Part shown: piece by piece, positions 33,137 to 43,723 of the stretch
Layout: each line of letters starts with the position of its first letter
How positions within the stretch are numbered: the stretch's first letter is position 1
DNA from: Trichopria drosophilae
Taxonomy: Eukaryota > Arthropoda > Insecta > Hymenoptera > Diapriidae
Assembly (NCBI GenBank): GCA_030407085.1
Contig: CM059582.1
Coordinates: 89,518,001 to 89,582,000, forward strand
Length of the DNA stretch: 64,000 bases
Direction of reading: 5' to 3'
Notes under the pieces: generated by a model
The model's database searches: none
What the model was told of the DNA's origin: nothing
Seen by the model: only the letters and a program-made list of their open reading frames with translations
Made by a program: the position numbers and the translations under genes

Positions 33137-35722
33137 GTGCCGTTGACTAAAGATTGTAAATCACCTCCAGACAGTCAAAATAAAGATGATAGTCATGACA
33201 AGGAATTAATTAAGAGAAAACCTGGTAGACCGTTAGGTTCTAAAACTAATAAGATCCCTGCTCCAATAGACGTTAATGCCATTGCTAGTAGAACAAGATC
33301 AAATGATAACAAAATTAGACAATCAATTCAGACAACATCAAATAATAATAAAATTGATTCAGATTCAGATATAGTAGAATCAGAATCAAATGATGAACTA
33401 GAGAAACCTCCAATTCTTCAGAAACGGAAAAGTGCTTTTCCTAATCTAGAATCAAATGCTCATCAAGAGGTTATGTGTAAAACCCCGATTCAAGAGGAAA
33501 ATTGTACTACTGTTTTTGGGGAAATGTCAAGTGACATAGATATTGAGGAAAACTCGCCTATCTCTATTAATTTGACTGATAACGAAAATGACAATGAAAG
33601 TGATTATTCCGATAACGATAAAACAGTTTCTAAAAATACGGATTCAATTTCGTTAAATCTCCGAGAATTGCGAGAGTTTTTTGATCTTTTGGATGATTCG
33701 ATTCGCGGTCGAGGATATGTCCCTATATCGGACATAGAAAAGAATATTTTAAAATCTAGGGGAATGCAGTCATTACCCACAACTAAAAAAACAAGTGAAA
33801 ACCAAAATTTTAAAATTATTCAAGGCAATGAAATTCTTTTAGAAGGAAAGAATACAGGAAAATCGATTCAATACCCCGAAACGAACTTTAATCCTGATTT
33901 AAACGTTATCGATGAAAATTGCGAAACGGAATTTTTAACTGGATACCGACCTTTGATAATAGATGATCGTATTTTAAACAACCCTATTCCATATACGTCC
34001 ATAATGATGCCGCAACATACGCCAAAACCTATAGCTTTATCTACTCCTTTAGATGAAAATAATTGCAGAACTATGCAAGATGAGAAAAATCTTAAGAAGG
34101 GAGGAACTGAGGAGTTTAAAGACGTTATGCGTCCTAGGATTTTAATTCCTTCTAATTTTGTCGATAATTCTAGTAAGTTACAAATACATGAATGCATCGA
34201 TAATGATCATAAGTTACTAAACGAAGGGGTAGATAGTATTAATGAAAATTTAAACTATGTAAAAGAAAATCTTACTTTTAGTAAGGATAATTATGTACAT
34301 TTTATCTCAGGAGACTGTGAATTGGTAACACCAATTTCGAAACTTTTATCAGATTTAGGTATTTTGAATGCAGATGAATTTAAAACATTAAAACCAAAAG
34401 TAGGTCAAGTATTAATTACTCCTTTTAGACAATATAAAGTTTTTAGTGTAGTTATTAAAAGAAATCATTATGATAATATCTTAAAGGAAAATTTAAGAAT
34501 AGGATTGCAAAATTTAAAAGAAGTATTCTGTAGATTAAACATACAATCGTTTAGAATATCGGAAATTGGAGATTTTTTAGAAGTAAATTCAAATGAAAGT
34601 CTATTTAAATTATTATATGAATATTTTTATTCGATAAAAATTAAAATCATAATATGTAGAGGTAGTATACAAATTCCTCCTGAAAATATGCTAATGGAAA
34701 TAATTTCAGAAAACCATGACAATTTAATTGGAGGACATAAAGGAGTCACTAAAACATACCGGAGAATTAGAGAAAAATGTTATTGGCCCGGATTACGAAA
34801 TGATGTCCAAAATTATATTAGAACATGTAAGAGTTGTCAAAATATGAAATTAGTTAAATCGAAAGTGAAAGAGCACATGATTATTACAGACACTCCGATA
34901 AATGCGTTTGAAAAAATTTCATTAGATGCTGTCGGTCCCTTACCTATAACACCCACCGGTACCAAATATATCATAACAATTCAGGACAATCTGACCAAAT
35001 ATTGTGTTGCAGTACCGGTCCCTAATATAAAAGCAGAGACAATTGCACATGCTTTAGTAACTAGATTTATACTTTTATATGGAGTTCCTAGAGTTACACT
35101 AACAGATAGAGGTGCTAGTTTTATTGGAAAGTTGATGAAAGCCTTAATGCGAATTTTTAAAATAACACCTCTTACGACATCAGGATATCGAGCTCAAACC
35201 AACGGAAGTTTAGAAAGAAGTCATATTGTTTTAACTGAATATATTAGTCATTACCTTGATAAATATACGGACTGGGACATGCTCGTACCATTTGCTATGT
35301 TTTCTTATAATACATCAGTTCACGAAGCTACAAACTTTACACCGTTTGAGTTAGTATTCGGGAGAGTGGCCAGATGCCCAAGTTCATTCCCTGATAATGA
35401 CGGATTTATAACTTATAATACTTATTTGTCTGATTTAATTTCACGATTGACCGAAATGCAGATTTTAGCAGGCAAAAACTTAATTTTAGCAAAAAACAAA
35501 TCTAAAATGAGGTATGATCTCAAATGTAACAGTTTTAAAGGAAAAATAGGAGATAATGTTCGAATTATGATAGAGCCTAAACCAGGCAAATTTCAACCAA
35601 AATATAAGGGAAATTATAAAATTGTTGACGTTTTAGAAAAAAATAATTTAATCTTGCAAGATGAAAATGGAAAAAGATTTATCAAACACGTTGATAAAGT
35701 TAAGTTAACTTCTAACGATTAA
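33137..35722 (+). CDS. Gypsy-A pol C-terminal ORF: AT-hook-like linker, macro-like domain, integrase
   Basis: 861 codons without a stop. Residues about 26-40 hold RKPGRPLGSK, an AT-hook-like motif, followed by a long acidic, probably disordered linker to about 380. Residues about 386-508 (34290-34660) read like a TARG1/OARD1-type macrodomain: VHFISGDCELVTPISKLLSD (compare the usual h.h.SaD...g.gIA), GQVLITPFRQYKVFSVVIKR, ENLRIGLQNLKEVF, IQSFRISEIGDF and KIIICRG. Integrase follows: an HHCC finger (H..NLIGGHKG ... CKSCQNMK), then the core with LDAVGPLP, LTDRGASF and NGSLERSH as D, D and E, and a C-terminal domain ending 35722. The macro segment lacks the full G-x-G loop, so ADP-ribose binding is uncertain. 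Confidence 0.85.
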   Translation: MPLTKDCKSPPDSQNKDDSHDKELIKRKPGRPLGSKTNKIPAPIDVNAIASRTRSNDNKIRQSIQTTSNNNKIDSDSDIVESESNDELEKPPILQKRKSAFPNLESNAHQEVMCKTPIQEENCTTVFGEMSSDIDIEENSPISINLTDNENDNESDYSDNDKTVSKNTDSISLNLRELREFFDLLDDSIRGRGYVPISDIEKNILKSRGMQSLPTTKKTSENQNFKIIQGNEILLEGKNTGKSIQYPETNFNPDLNVIDENCETEFLTGYRPLIIDDRILNNPIPYTSIMMPQHTPKPIALSTPLDENNCRTMQDEKNLKKGGTEEFKDVMRPRILIPSNFVDNSSKLQIHECIDNDHKLLNEGVDSINENLNYVKENLTFSKDNYVHFISGDCELVTPISKLLSDLGILNADEFKTLKPKVGQVLITPFRQYKVFSVVIKRNHYDNILKENLRIGLQNLKEVFCRLNIQSFRISEIGDFLEVNSNESLFKLLYEYFYSIKIKIIICRGSIQIPPENMLMEIISENHDNLIGGHKGVTKTYRRIREKCYWPGLRNDVQNYIRTCKSCQNMKLVKSKVKEHMIITDTPINAFEKISLDAVGPLPITPTGTKYIITIQDNLTKYCVAVPVPNIKAETIAHALVTRFILLYGVPRVTLTDRGASFIGKLMKALMRIFKITPLTTSGYRAQTNGSLERSHIVLTEYISHYLDKYTDWDMLVPFAMFSYNTSVHEATNFTPFELVFGRVARCPSSFPDNDGFITYNTYLSDLISRLTEMQILAGKNLILAKNKSKMRYDLKCNSFKGKIGDNVRIMIEPKPGKFQPKYKGNYKIVDVLEKNNLILQDENGKRFIKHVDKVKLTSND

Positions 35723-35787
35723 AATGATGTGTTGAAAAATAATTTATTTATTTATATTTTTTTTGTTTTGTTCCTTTTCTTTAATAG

Positions 35788-37329
35788 ATGGATACGTCAC
35801 GGATTAATCGATTATTTCTATCCCGATTGGCACCTCATACGACGAGTAAATATCTTATTTCTCAATTTAAGGATGAGTGAGTTGTAAATGCTTACGTACA
35901 TAAGCGAGCTACTGGCAATATAGCGTTTATAACTTTTGCTACTCCTGAACAGGCCCTTCGAGTCCTGGAAAGGAGTAATCAATGTCCATATATCCTTCAT
36001 AAACGTAAACTCGTCATTAAACCCGCTGATTCTTGGAATCTTCGTGGTTCTTTAAGAAAAGCCCCAGCTCGCATCGAAGATGAAATACAAGAAGAACTCG
36101 CTAGTATTCTACCTGTAGAATGCATAGCTATGATAGCTTCATATCTTTCATTTCCGGATCGAGCTTGTCTTGAAAGAGTGTCAAGAAGGTGGCGAGACGG
36201 GGCTATCGCGTCATATAGGTGGGTAACAACATTGTCAGATTCATCGGAAATGTGGAACAGGTCTTGGGACAATTCTCCAATAACGATTGATGGGGTATAT
36301 TGGTTTGTTCGGAAAGCCGGGCGGTATCTGCGGGCTTTGCAGCTTCGTCATGAACTTCCGTCACAAGTAGGTTCCATCATAGCTACACATTGCCCTATAC
36401 TTGAACATCTTGATCTGGCCGGAGTAGTTATTCGACCCACTACATTTATAATTTTGGGTGAGAGAGCAAAGCAGTTGCGAAGTCTTGTTTTGGGTAAGAC
36501 AATCGGACCCATCGAAAACGATCTGCACCGGATATTTTGTGAAAACAAGCAGATAAAGAGTGTCACTTTTTCGGCTTCACAAGTAACCGGAAAATGTTTT
36601 AATGGATCAAATCTCCAGTTAACACAGTTGCAGATCGATAACTGTGATCGATTGATTTCCTCAGAGCTGACTTTATTTCTGAAAACTCATGAACATTTAG
36701 AGGAGTTAATAATAGTTAAAGGAAGAACTTTGAATGGTCCTAATGTTCTTGAAGCTCTAGCGAATTGTAATAACCCAGGAGCTTTACGCTCTCTCAAAGT
36801 ACCAGGATTAGGGATAAATAATGGGATGAATGAAGAGGAAAGGAATGGCGAAGAGGCGGATTCGGCCGATGCTGTCGCGTTTTTTGAGCTTCCCAATGTC
36901 CTATTAGGAATCGAAGGACCGAAGATGAATTTAAGTTGTACAAATTTACAAATTCTGGAGCTCAGATTTTGTCCTTTGGTGGATGATATTTTCGTTAGCG
37001 GAGTTGGTCGAAATTTATCCATGCTTAAGATCTTGGACATCGCGGGATGTTCAAATATTCGCGATGATTTTGCGCTAGAGCCGCTCTCGAATTTAAATAA
37101 ATTGGAAATACTTAGGATGTCGATGCTTCGACCTAATATCGCTGCCACCATCTTATACTCCTCCTTGACATTGTGCACTTTCGAAGCCCGCGATTGTTAT
37201 GGTAGTAGTGGGGAAGAAATTTGTGGGTTATTAAGACGATCACCGCATTTATGTCACCTGGATATTGAAGGATGTATTAATGTTGGTAGGGAAGTTGTGA
37301 ACTGTGGACTGCTGTCCTGGCCGCCATAA
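35788..37329 (+). pseudogene. RRM / F-box / leucine-rich-repeat protein, one in-frame stop
   Basis: From ATG 35788 one frame runs 513 codons with a single TGA at 35878-35880. It has an N-terminal RRM fold (RNP2-like LFLSRL and RNP1-like GNIAFITFA, residues about 8-82). An F-box (ASILPVECIAMIASYLSFPDRACLERVSRRW) lies at about residues 105-140. Leucine-rich repeats run to the end (for example LEHLDLAG, LQILELRFCPLVDD, LKILDIAGCSNIRDD). It begins 65 bp after the Gypsy-A pol stop, behind a T-rich tract ending TTCTTTAATAG, which looks like a splice acceptor. It is clearly GC-richer than Gypsy-A. The 3' end abuts another element near 37330, so the C-terminus may be cut. Possible roles, substrate selection for an SCF ubiquitin ligase plus RNA binding, are inferred from domains. 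Confidence 0.75.
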
Positions 37330-37334
37330 CGCAG

Positions 37335-37745
37335 TGGTAAGTCAATGTACCTTTTACGGTTTTTGCCTTTTGAAAATGCGAAATTAATTTAGTTTCTTCG
37401 CTGTCGTACTGCTCGTTCGTAAAATACTCACAATGGATATTTGGTAATTCCTGCTTAGCCCAATCAAACAATTCTTTGGGTGTGTGAATGGGGTTATTAA
37501 ATCTCTGAAGACTTGCTCGGGCAGCAAGCCTTTTCAGAGTTCCGCCTAATCCATCGCAGGGTCCTTTCCCATGCGAGGTTGGAAAGAAATGCAACTCCGC
37601 TGCTATTTTGAAATCTTCGATATGATGACTGACGTTGATGAAATTTTTCCTATTTTTGTACTGGGCACTCGCTCCATCCGAAAAATAAATAATTTTTTTC
37701 ACAGCCGGCAAATTTATTTTTAAAAATTTTACAAGTTCAAAATGA
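37335..37745 (-). pseudogene. Mobile-element-type gene of the 'SDGA.AQYKN...HGKGPCDG.GG' family (copy 2, fragment)
   Basis: The minus-strand frame contains KKIIYFSDGASAQYKNRKNF, HFFPTSHGKGPCDGLGGTLK and KELFDWAKQELPNIHCEYFT. It ends near KTVKGTLTYH, where the F-box frame begins on the other strand. It corresponds to the middle and C-terminal part of the family of 10690-12330. The Asp after Ser and the invariant HGKG..DG suggest a nuclease core, but I know no proven function. It is truncated at both ends. Confidence 0.65.
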
Positions 37746-38388
37746 AAAAGATGTATATATATATATATGTCATGATGTATATGTACAATGCATGTTGTGT
37801 ACGTACGCACATTACTTAGTGTGGCGGATGATACAGACGGGTGCTGCGGAAGCACGCGCGCCGCGAAGGCAGGAGAGCCGCGGGAGAATTAATTTTTTTC
37901 GAATACAGGACTTAAAGATACCATTCCAGAAAAATATGTTTTTTTTAGGAGATTTGACGAGGAATTCAATAGTACTATTTTTAATTTCCCAAACCTGGTT
38001 CATCAATGTAAAAATTAATTTTGAAATATTAATTTGTTATTTACAACGCTGTGTTTGTAAATTTACTAATTGAAAAAATATGCATTAGAAAGCTGAGATT
38101 TTCAGCTTCAAAATGAAAAAAAAATTTGTTTCATTTCGATTAAAAATACCGAAGATACGAAGGTTTGAATGAAGGCATAAAACGCATCACGTCAAAAATT
38201 AATATCCCGGTATCTCAGAAAAAAAAAATTTTTAATAACAATTTCCGTGACACGTGTCCACTTTTTTTTATCCCTAGAACACGTAAAAAAAGTTTCAAGC
38301 GATTTAAAAAACAGTCGTCTAAAAAGTGTTCGATTTGTAATGGAATGTCTCATGTGCAAGAAATCAAAAAACCTTCTACCACATCTTT

Positions 38389-38494
38389 TGTAATAGGTTT
38401 AAGTTTATTTTGAATAAATCGAGTATTAGTATTTACTTGATGAGTCTCATTTATTTTAAACTACGGAATTCCTCCTAGCCTCATATTTCGCTTA
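38389..38494 (+). repeat. 106-bp inverted repeat, left (partner 40893-40998)
   Basis: TGTAATAGGTTTAAGTTTATTTTGAATAAATCGAGTATTAG through GGAATTCCTCCTAGCCTCATATTTCGCTTA matches the reverse complement of 40893-40998 almost exactly. It may be LTR-end material of Gypsy-C. Confidence 0.85.
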
Positions 38495-38504
38495 GACAAT
38501 AGAA

Positions 38505-38660
38505 GAATGTCCAGGAAACTGTCAATATTTAAGTGTCCGATAAACTGCCATTACATGAATGTCCTGGAACGCAACAACTGTCCTGGAATATGCAGCTAGT
38601 CAGATGTCCTGGAATCTGTTATGTCCCGGAAGACACTATCCTGGAACACACTATTTCGCC
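38505..38660. repeat. Cluster of TGTCC(T/G)GGAA.CTG motifs
   Basis: Several short units (GTCCAGGAAACTGTC, GTCCTGGAACGC, GTCCTGGAATATGC, GTCCTGGAATCTG, TCCCGGAAGACAC) at 20-35 bp spacing. Two more weak units follow near 38764 and 38795. They are related to 17880-18150. Confidence 0.5.
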
Positions 38661-39660
38661 ATATCTTCGCCAATTATCATGCTATTAAGATGTATGTTGG
38701 TTTAAATGTCAAGACTATCCATTATTTAAAGAATAAAAGCGTTTAATGCATTGATTGAAATCTATCCTGGCAACTGCTACATATATATAGCGCGGCGACT
38801 GCTACTCGTTTACCGCTAACATAGTTCAAATGTCACAACATGGAACAAATATGTTACGTCTACGGTTCTCCTACAAAGATTTCCTCATTCAGGCTATGCT
38901 CAATATTTTTTATTTTTTTTTATCTTCAATTTAAGCCTAGTTTGATTAAAATCGGCTCAGCAGATCGTGAGATATGGATAATTAATTTGATCGGCTTTCA
39001 AGATTCACGATCGAAATTTTTTTCCTTCTTTTCATTTCGTTCGGATGTTTTGGACACTGAGATAGAAGAGATGTTTAGCATGAGTGTGACAAGGATTGAC
39101 AGCTCCGTTAGTGAGCGGTAGGATATAGAGATAGGATGCTGTCGTTCAAAATAAGTGCAACAAGGACAACCGTCGGGACTTTGCGACCGTGTTTCGATAT
39201 CTGTATAGAAACAGATCTTGCAATATGGCGGCCTGCACTCAGCTGACCAGCGCATTACGAACCGTATTGACGTTTTGAGGTTTGTGGAATAGAAGAAGAA
39301 GACAACTTTGTGGAAAAGTTATTGAAGTTGACCTGTGAGATGACACAATAGAGATCCTCCTGAAAAGTGGCTTGCAGCACCTTTTTGAAATTTTGACAGC
39401 GGTCTGTGGTTTTATAGCATCCTTGCCAATGAAAAAATAAGAAAACGTTGCAGCTCTAGAAATTCTACAAAAACGTAAGTGAACTTTTCTCAATGTAATG
39501 TTGAAATGATCTTGTAAATGTAGTTTATAATTTACAAAAGAATCTTCGTAGTTGATTGCTGGACAGAAATTGAAAATGATTATAAAAAAGTTTAAACTAA
39601 GGTATTAAGAATTTAAATAATTTGTCGTAATGTCGTGTATCATGTACAAACAGCAGAAAA

Positions 39661-39914
39661 TACTAGTGGTTTGTCTTTCCGACACAACTGGCTTGTGTCT
39701 AATAATGTTTTGTTTTTAAAGACAAGTAGTTAAATAGACAAGTAGTTCGTCTGTATACATTAGTGAGTTGTCCTCCAACACGAGCCAGTCCTCTTTAGAC
39801 ATTAACCGCTCGTGTCGGAAGACGACTCACTAACGCTTAGAGACGAACTACTTGCTTTGAAAACAAAATATTATTAGACACGAGCCAGTCGTGTTGGAAA
39901 GACAAACTATTAGT
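39661..39914. mobile_element. Fold-back MITE (~254 bp)
   Basis: The left arm ACTAGTGGTTTGTCTTTCC, ACTGGCTTGTGTCTAATAAT, CAAGTAGTTCGTCT and AGTGAGTTGTCCTCC..ACACGAGC pairs with a right arm that is its reverse complement with some mismatches and a 12-bp insertion. The whole sequence folds on itself and has no coding capacity. The flanks 38850-39660 and 39915-40500 hold no recognised gene. Confidence 0.8.
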
Positions 39915-40512
39915 ATCATTAGTATCCAGCTTCTATGTTTATACATTTTTAAGCATTTCTGGGCATTTTGAGTATGAAATGCGATGTATGATAATTAATA
40001 AAGAAAGTATCTAATAATATACTTGATTGTTACAGTCGATTGTCGATGATATGAAACAATTTAGATACAAAACAGTCCCGCTTGTTGGCTTCAATGCTCT
40101 TTACCACGAATAAGTATTAAAGTGTAGCTGGGAACAGCTTGACGCGATTAGTGTGTTGACATCGGTTTTCTGACATCCTGGCTGTTGAAAAAGTAGAAAT
40201 TTTGTAGCTTCTTAAAATTTAAGTAAACATTTCTGAAATATAATCTTCCCGTGATCTTGGGAGTACATTAATTCTTTTAGAAAGGAATCTCCGTAATTGA
40301 CTTATAGGAGAAAGGAGAAAACAATTAGAAGCATGTGTTACTTCTAATTATCGTATTAAGAATTTAAGTCTTTTCACGTAATGATATATTCTGCTGTTAT
40401 TTCAAGCTCCGAAGTTTTTCCATCATCGTCTATTTGCATTTTTTAAAAATATTTTCAAGCATTAAGTGCGCTCGCGATAAAACTGTAATACGCAACTCTT
40501 CATAATGAAAGT

Positions 40513-40889
40513 GTTGTCACGTGATGTCTTTTTCGCCGCTGGATCAGCTCTGGTATGCCAGTTTTCTTTTTTCTGGTATGGCACTTTTATTTTGATATAG
40601 CAGCAGCATCCACGGCACCGAATTACAAGCTTTTCTCGACCGGGAATTACCGCTCTTGGAGACCGTACGAGGACCACCGACTCTAGCCACTCACATCATA
40701 CGGGTAAAACCTGGGATTACACCAATCAAACAACGGTACCGATCCCGGAACCCGGCCATGCAGAATGTAATTGACAACGCAGTTACCGAGATGGAAGCGG
40801 CCTGTGTCATCGAACCATGCACTAGTCGTTGTCACGTTGTCACGTGATGTCTTTTTCGCCGCTGGATCAGCTCTGGTATGCCAGTTTTC
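40513..40889 (+). other. Inverted Gypsy-C pol fragment between 54-bp direct repeats
   Basis: GTTGTCACGTGATGTC...GGTATGCCAGTTTTC (54 bp) occurs at 40513-40566 and again at 40836-40889. Between them 40600-40825 encodes a plus-strand piece of RT upstream sequence (HIIRVKPGITPIKQRYRSRN). The minus-strand Gypsy-C at 43390-43595 has the same piece almost unchanged. The arrangement suggests a rearranged duplication. Confidence 0.8.
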
Positions 40890-40892
40890 AAA

Positions 40893-40998
40893 TAAGCGAA
40901 ATATGAGGCTAGGAGGAATTCCGTAGTTTAAAGTAAATGAGACTCGTCAAATAAAAACTAATACTCGATTTATTCAAAATAAACTTAAACCTATTACA
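40893..40998 (-). repeat. 106-bp inverted repeat, right (partner 38389-38494)
   Basis: Reverse complement of the left copy. It lies directly beyond the 54-bp repeat. Together they suggest that the 38.4-41 kb interval was produced by an inversion or a fold-back duplication. Confidence 0.85.
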
Positions 40999-41159
40999 AG
41001 AGATTGTAGTTAAGCGCTAGCAAACTGCGCTGTAAAAAATAACCCGCAAATAGTACGCTAGATGAAAAGCTATGAAAAATCAATACGCTTGATCGGAGAG
41101 GACAAGCTGCGTACCTAATGAATGATTCTGCCCGGTGCGTCAGTTCGGTTCGGTTTTCT

Positions 41160-41463
41160 GTTCGGAATGCCGGCAGATCTCGGCCAAGCGAAAGGTTTAG
41201 GTTGCGGATCGGAATGCCGGCGGATCTCAGCCGAGTGAAAGGTTTCGGTTGCGGATCGGGATGCCGGCGGATCTGAGCCGAGCGGAAGTATTCGATTAGG
41301 ATCGGAATGCCGGCGGATCTCAACCGAGCGGAAGGTTTCGGTTGCGGATCGGAATGCCGGAGTATCTCAGCCGAGCGGAAGGTTTCGGTTGCGGATCGGA
41401 ATTTCGGCGGATCTCAGCCAAGCTGACGGTTTCTGTTAGGATCGGAATGCCGGCGGATCTCAG
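41160..41463. repeat. 46-47-bp minisatellite, ~7 units
   Basis: GGATCGGAATGCCGGCGGATCTCAGCCGAGCGGAAGGTTTCGGTTGC-type units start at about 41164, 41211, 41258, 41304, 41351, 41398 and 41444. It is GC-rich and lies downstream of the Gypsy-C coding remnant on the minus strand, so it may be part of its 3' UTR. Confidence 0.9.
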
Positions 41464-41571
41464 GTTCGGATGATGGTAGCGGAGATCTGGAGATTCATGG
41501 CACCGATGCGGATGCTTTGTGACCCGTCGGTGTTCTTAGTGCAAGGTGGCGCCGTGACTTTCGGTACCAAT

Positions 41572-43540
41572 TCACTGGGTTGCCCTTTTTGCCGGAAGCA
41601 TGACGTTCACCGCCTCCACACTGCGGATCTGGGGCTTGGTTGCTGGTGGTATAGTCGGCTCGTTTAGGTCCACGTCTGGCGTCCTAAAGAGGACCGTGAT
41701 GGCGCTGGACAAGGGTCTTACTTCCTGCGTGTCGGTGGCGGCAGTTGTGATCTTCGGCTTTTTGGGTAAGGTGACGGGCAGTATGGTTTCCAGGGCATGG
41801 AGCTGGTAGGCATAGCTGTTCTCCGTGGCAAACTCCATTACGGGGTCGTTGGCTAGGGTGCCGTCGGCGTATCGCAGCGATCGTCGAACTTCCTTGGGAG
41901 GGATTGGCGCGGTCGTCGATACTCCTGCCGGACGTGTTGGCTTCCGGGTGAAAACCTCGTGCAGCGGATCGTCTCGGCACTTCTCCCCGATTTCGTCCCA
42001 GAGCTCCTCGAAACCGTTCATGACGCTGGCTAGGCATCGACTGAGTGGGCTGAAGCGGTGCGACGTAGTCTACAGCCACGGGGGGCGGTCTCTCTTCGGA
42101 CGGGATGGTAGGAGTAGAATCGGTCTACGCTGTCTGGAGAGGGGCGGCGTGTTACCCAGTATGGTCCACTGTAGCGGGGAAGTAGTTTCGCTGCGGTAAA
42201 AATCTCTTTATTGGAGAGATGCCGTTATCGCTTCCAGACTGTGTCCGCGCCACCTGTAAACTTTTAGTTAATTGATTTAAGCGTTCCTGCAGCGTGGATT
42301 GCTGTGCAAAAGGATTGGCGGTTTTCCACCCGGGGGTCCGGATTTCTCGTCCGGTGTTCAAAAATGCAGGCGTGTAACCGGTTGCCTCGTGGACTTCAGT
42401 ATTGTAGACCAGTTACAGTTCTGCCAGTTTCTCATCCCAGCGACGGTGTGTCCTTTCGACGTACTGCGATATCATGGTCTTTACCACCCGGTTGGTGCGC
42501 TCGATGGGGTTGGACTGCGGTGAGTATGGCGGTGTGGAGCGGTGTTCAACGTCGCATTGCCGCAGTAGCTACTGCAGTTCGTTGCTGCTGAACTGCCGGC
42601 CGTTGTCGGTGATGATGCATTTCGGGGCCCCATGTAGGAGAAAGAACCCATGAATAGCGCTGGTAACGGCTGGGGCCGTGGCGTGCGTGAGGGGTTGCAT
42701 CTCGAGCCATTGGAATGGTAACCCTCCAGGTAAGGTCGCATTTTCCGGACGGCCCAAACGACAGCGACGCATTCCTTCTCTATAGCGCTGTAATGATACT
42801 CGACGCCTTGGCGAGTACGGGAGCCGTAGGCAATGACTCGTTCACCTTCGGGGTGCTGTTGCGTCAGGACACATCCTAGACCTTCATTGGAGACGTCGGT
42901 TTGCAGCGAGAACATCCTAGTGAAGTCCGGACAGGCTAGAACAGGAGATTCGGTAAGCTTCTGTTTCATTTTCTGGAAAGCTTGTTCCGTCTCGGGGGTC
43001 CAAACCCAAACGGATTTTTTTCGGAGTAATTTTGTCAATGGGCGAGAAATAGCTGCGAAGTATGAAATAAAACGACAGTATCAGAAAGATAACCCTAGGA
43101 ATTTTCTTACCTCGCGAACGTTGCGAGGTGGAAGCATACTCGCTACTGCAGAGAGTGATACCTGGCAATATGCATCCTTAAGGTCAAGAGTAGAGAAAAA
43201 TTGTGCTCCACGTAATTTGTCTAGGGTTGCGTGGATATCGGGGAAAGGATATGCGTCCTTTTCGGTTACCTCGTTCACCTTACGAAAATCAATACAGAAC
43301 CTTAAATCTCTTCGGATTTCTTTTTCACCAGGACAACGGGAGAACTCCAAGGGCTAGTGGATGGTTCGATTGCGATGACACCGGCCGCTTCCATCTCGGT
43401 AACTGTGTTGTCAATTACATTCTGCATGGCCGGGTTCCTGGATCGGTACCGTTGTTTGATTGGTGTAATCCCAGGTTTTACCCGTATGATGTGAGTGGCT
43501 AGAGTCGGTGGTCCTCGTACGGTCTCCAAGAGCGGTAGTT
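41572..43540 (-). pseudogene. Gypsy-C pol remnant (RT, RNase H, integrase pieces), internally deleted
   Basis: On the minus strand, 43529-43302 gives the pre-RT region (VKPGITPIKQRYRSRNPAMQ, then SPWSSPVVLVKKK). The frame shifts to 43300-43081 with FCIDFRKVNEVTEKDAYPFP and STLDLKDAYCQVSL, which jumps directly to NVREVRKFLGLS. The YxDD block is therefore deleted. 43038-42720 has RNase H pieces (QTDVSNEGLGCVLTQQH, IEKECVAVVWAVRK). It then jumps to the integrase core (HGAPKCIITDNGRQFSSNEL) at about 42570-42660. 42361-41572 holds further frames probably belonging to the C-terminal end. The GC content is distinctly higher than in Gypsy-A. It is non-functional because of the deletions. It differs in sequence from Gypsy-A and Gypsy-B. 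Confidence 0.82.
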
Positions 43541-43723
43541 CCCGGTCGAGAAAAGCTTGTAATTCGGTGCCGTGGATGCTGCTGCTGTATCGAAATAAAA
43601 GTGCCTAAAAAAATTATATCAAATTGAATAATCGACTTGATAGTCATTTGGAATACAAATATCGAATTTCATTAGTTTCATTCAAATTTAGGGTCCAGGT
43701 AATATAGACAACATATTATCAAT

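Noticed and set aside
35877..35882. A real intron beginning at GTGAGT in the RRM frame
   Set aside because: RRM-like sequence continues directly after it in frame and no acceptor at a workable distance was found.
37812..38006. Extension of the HGKGPCDG-family gene upstream
   Set aside because: The residues faintly resemble the C-terminal domain of that family but would be in the wrong order; too weak to annotate.
37330..41000. 3' LTR of Gypsy-A
   Set aside because: No sequence matching 27521-28012 was found; the downstream TGTTACGTC near 38850 does not continue the match.
41825..43357. Several plus-strand frames of 120-170 codons
   Set aside because: They are antisense to recognisable Gypsy-C pol and carry no motif of their own.
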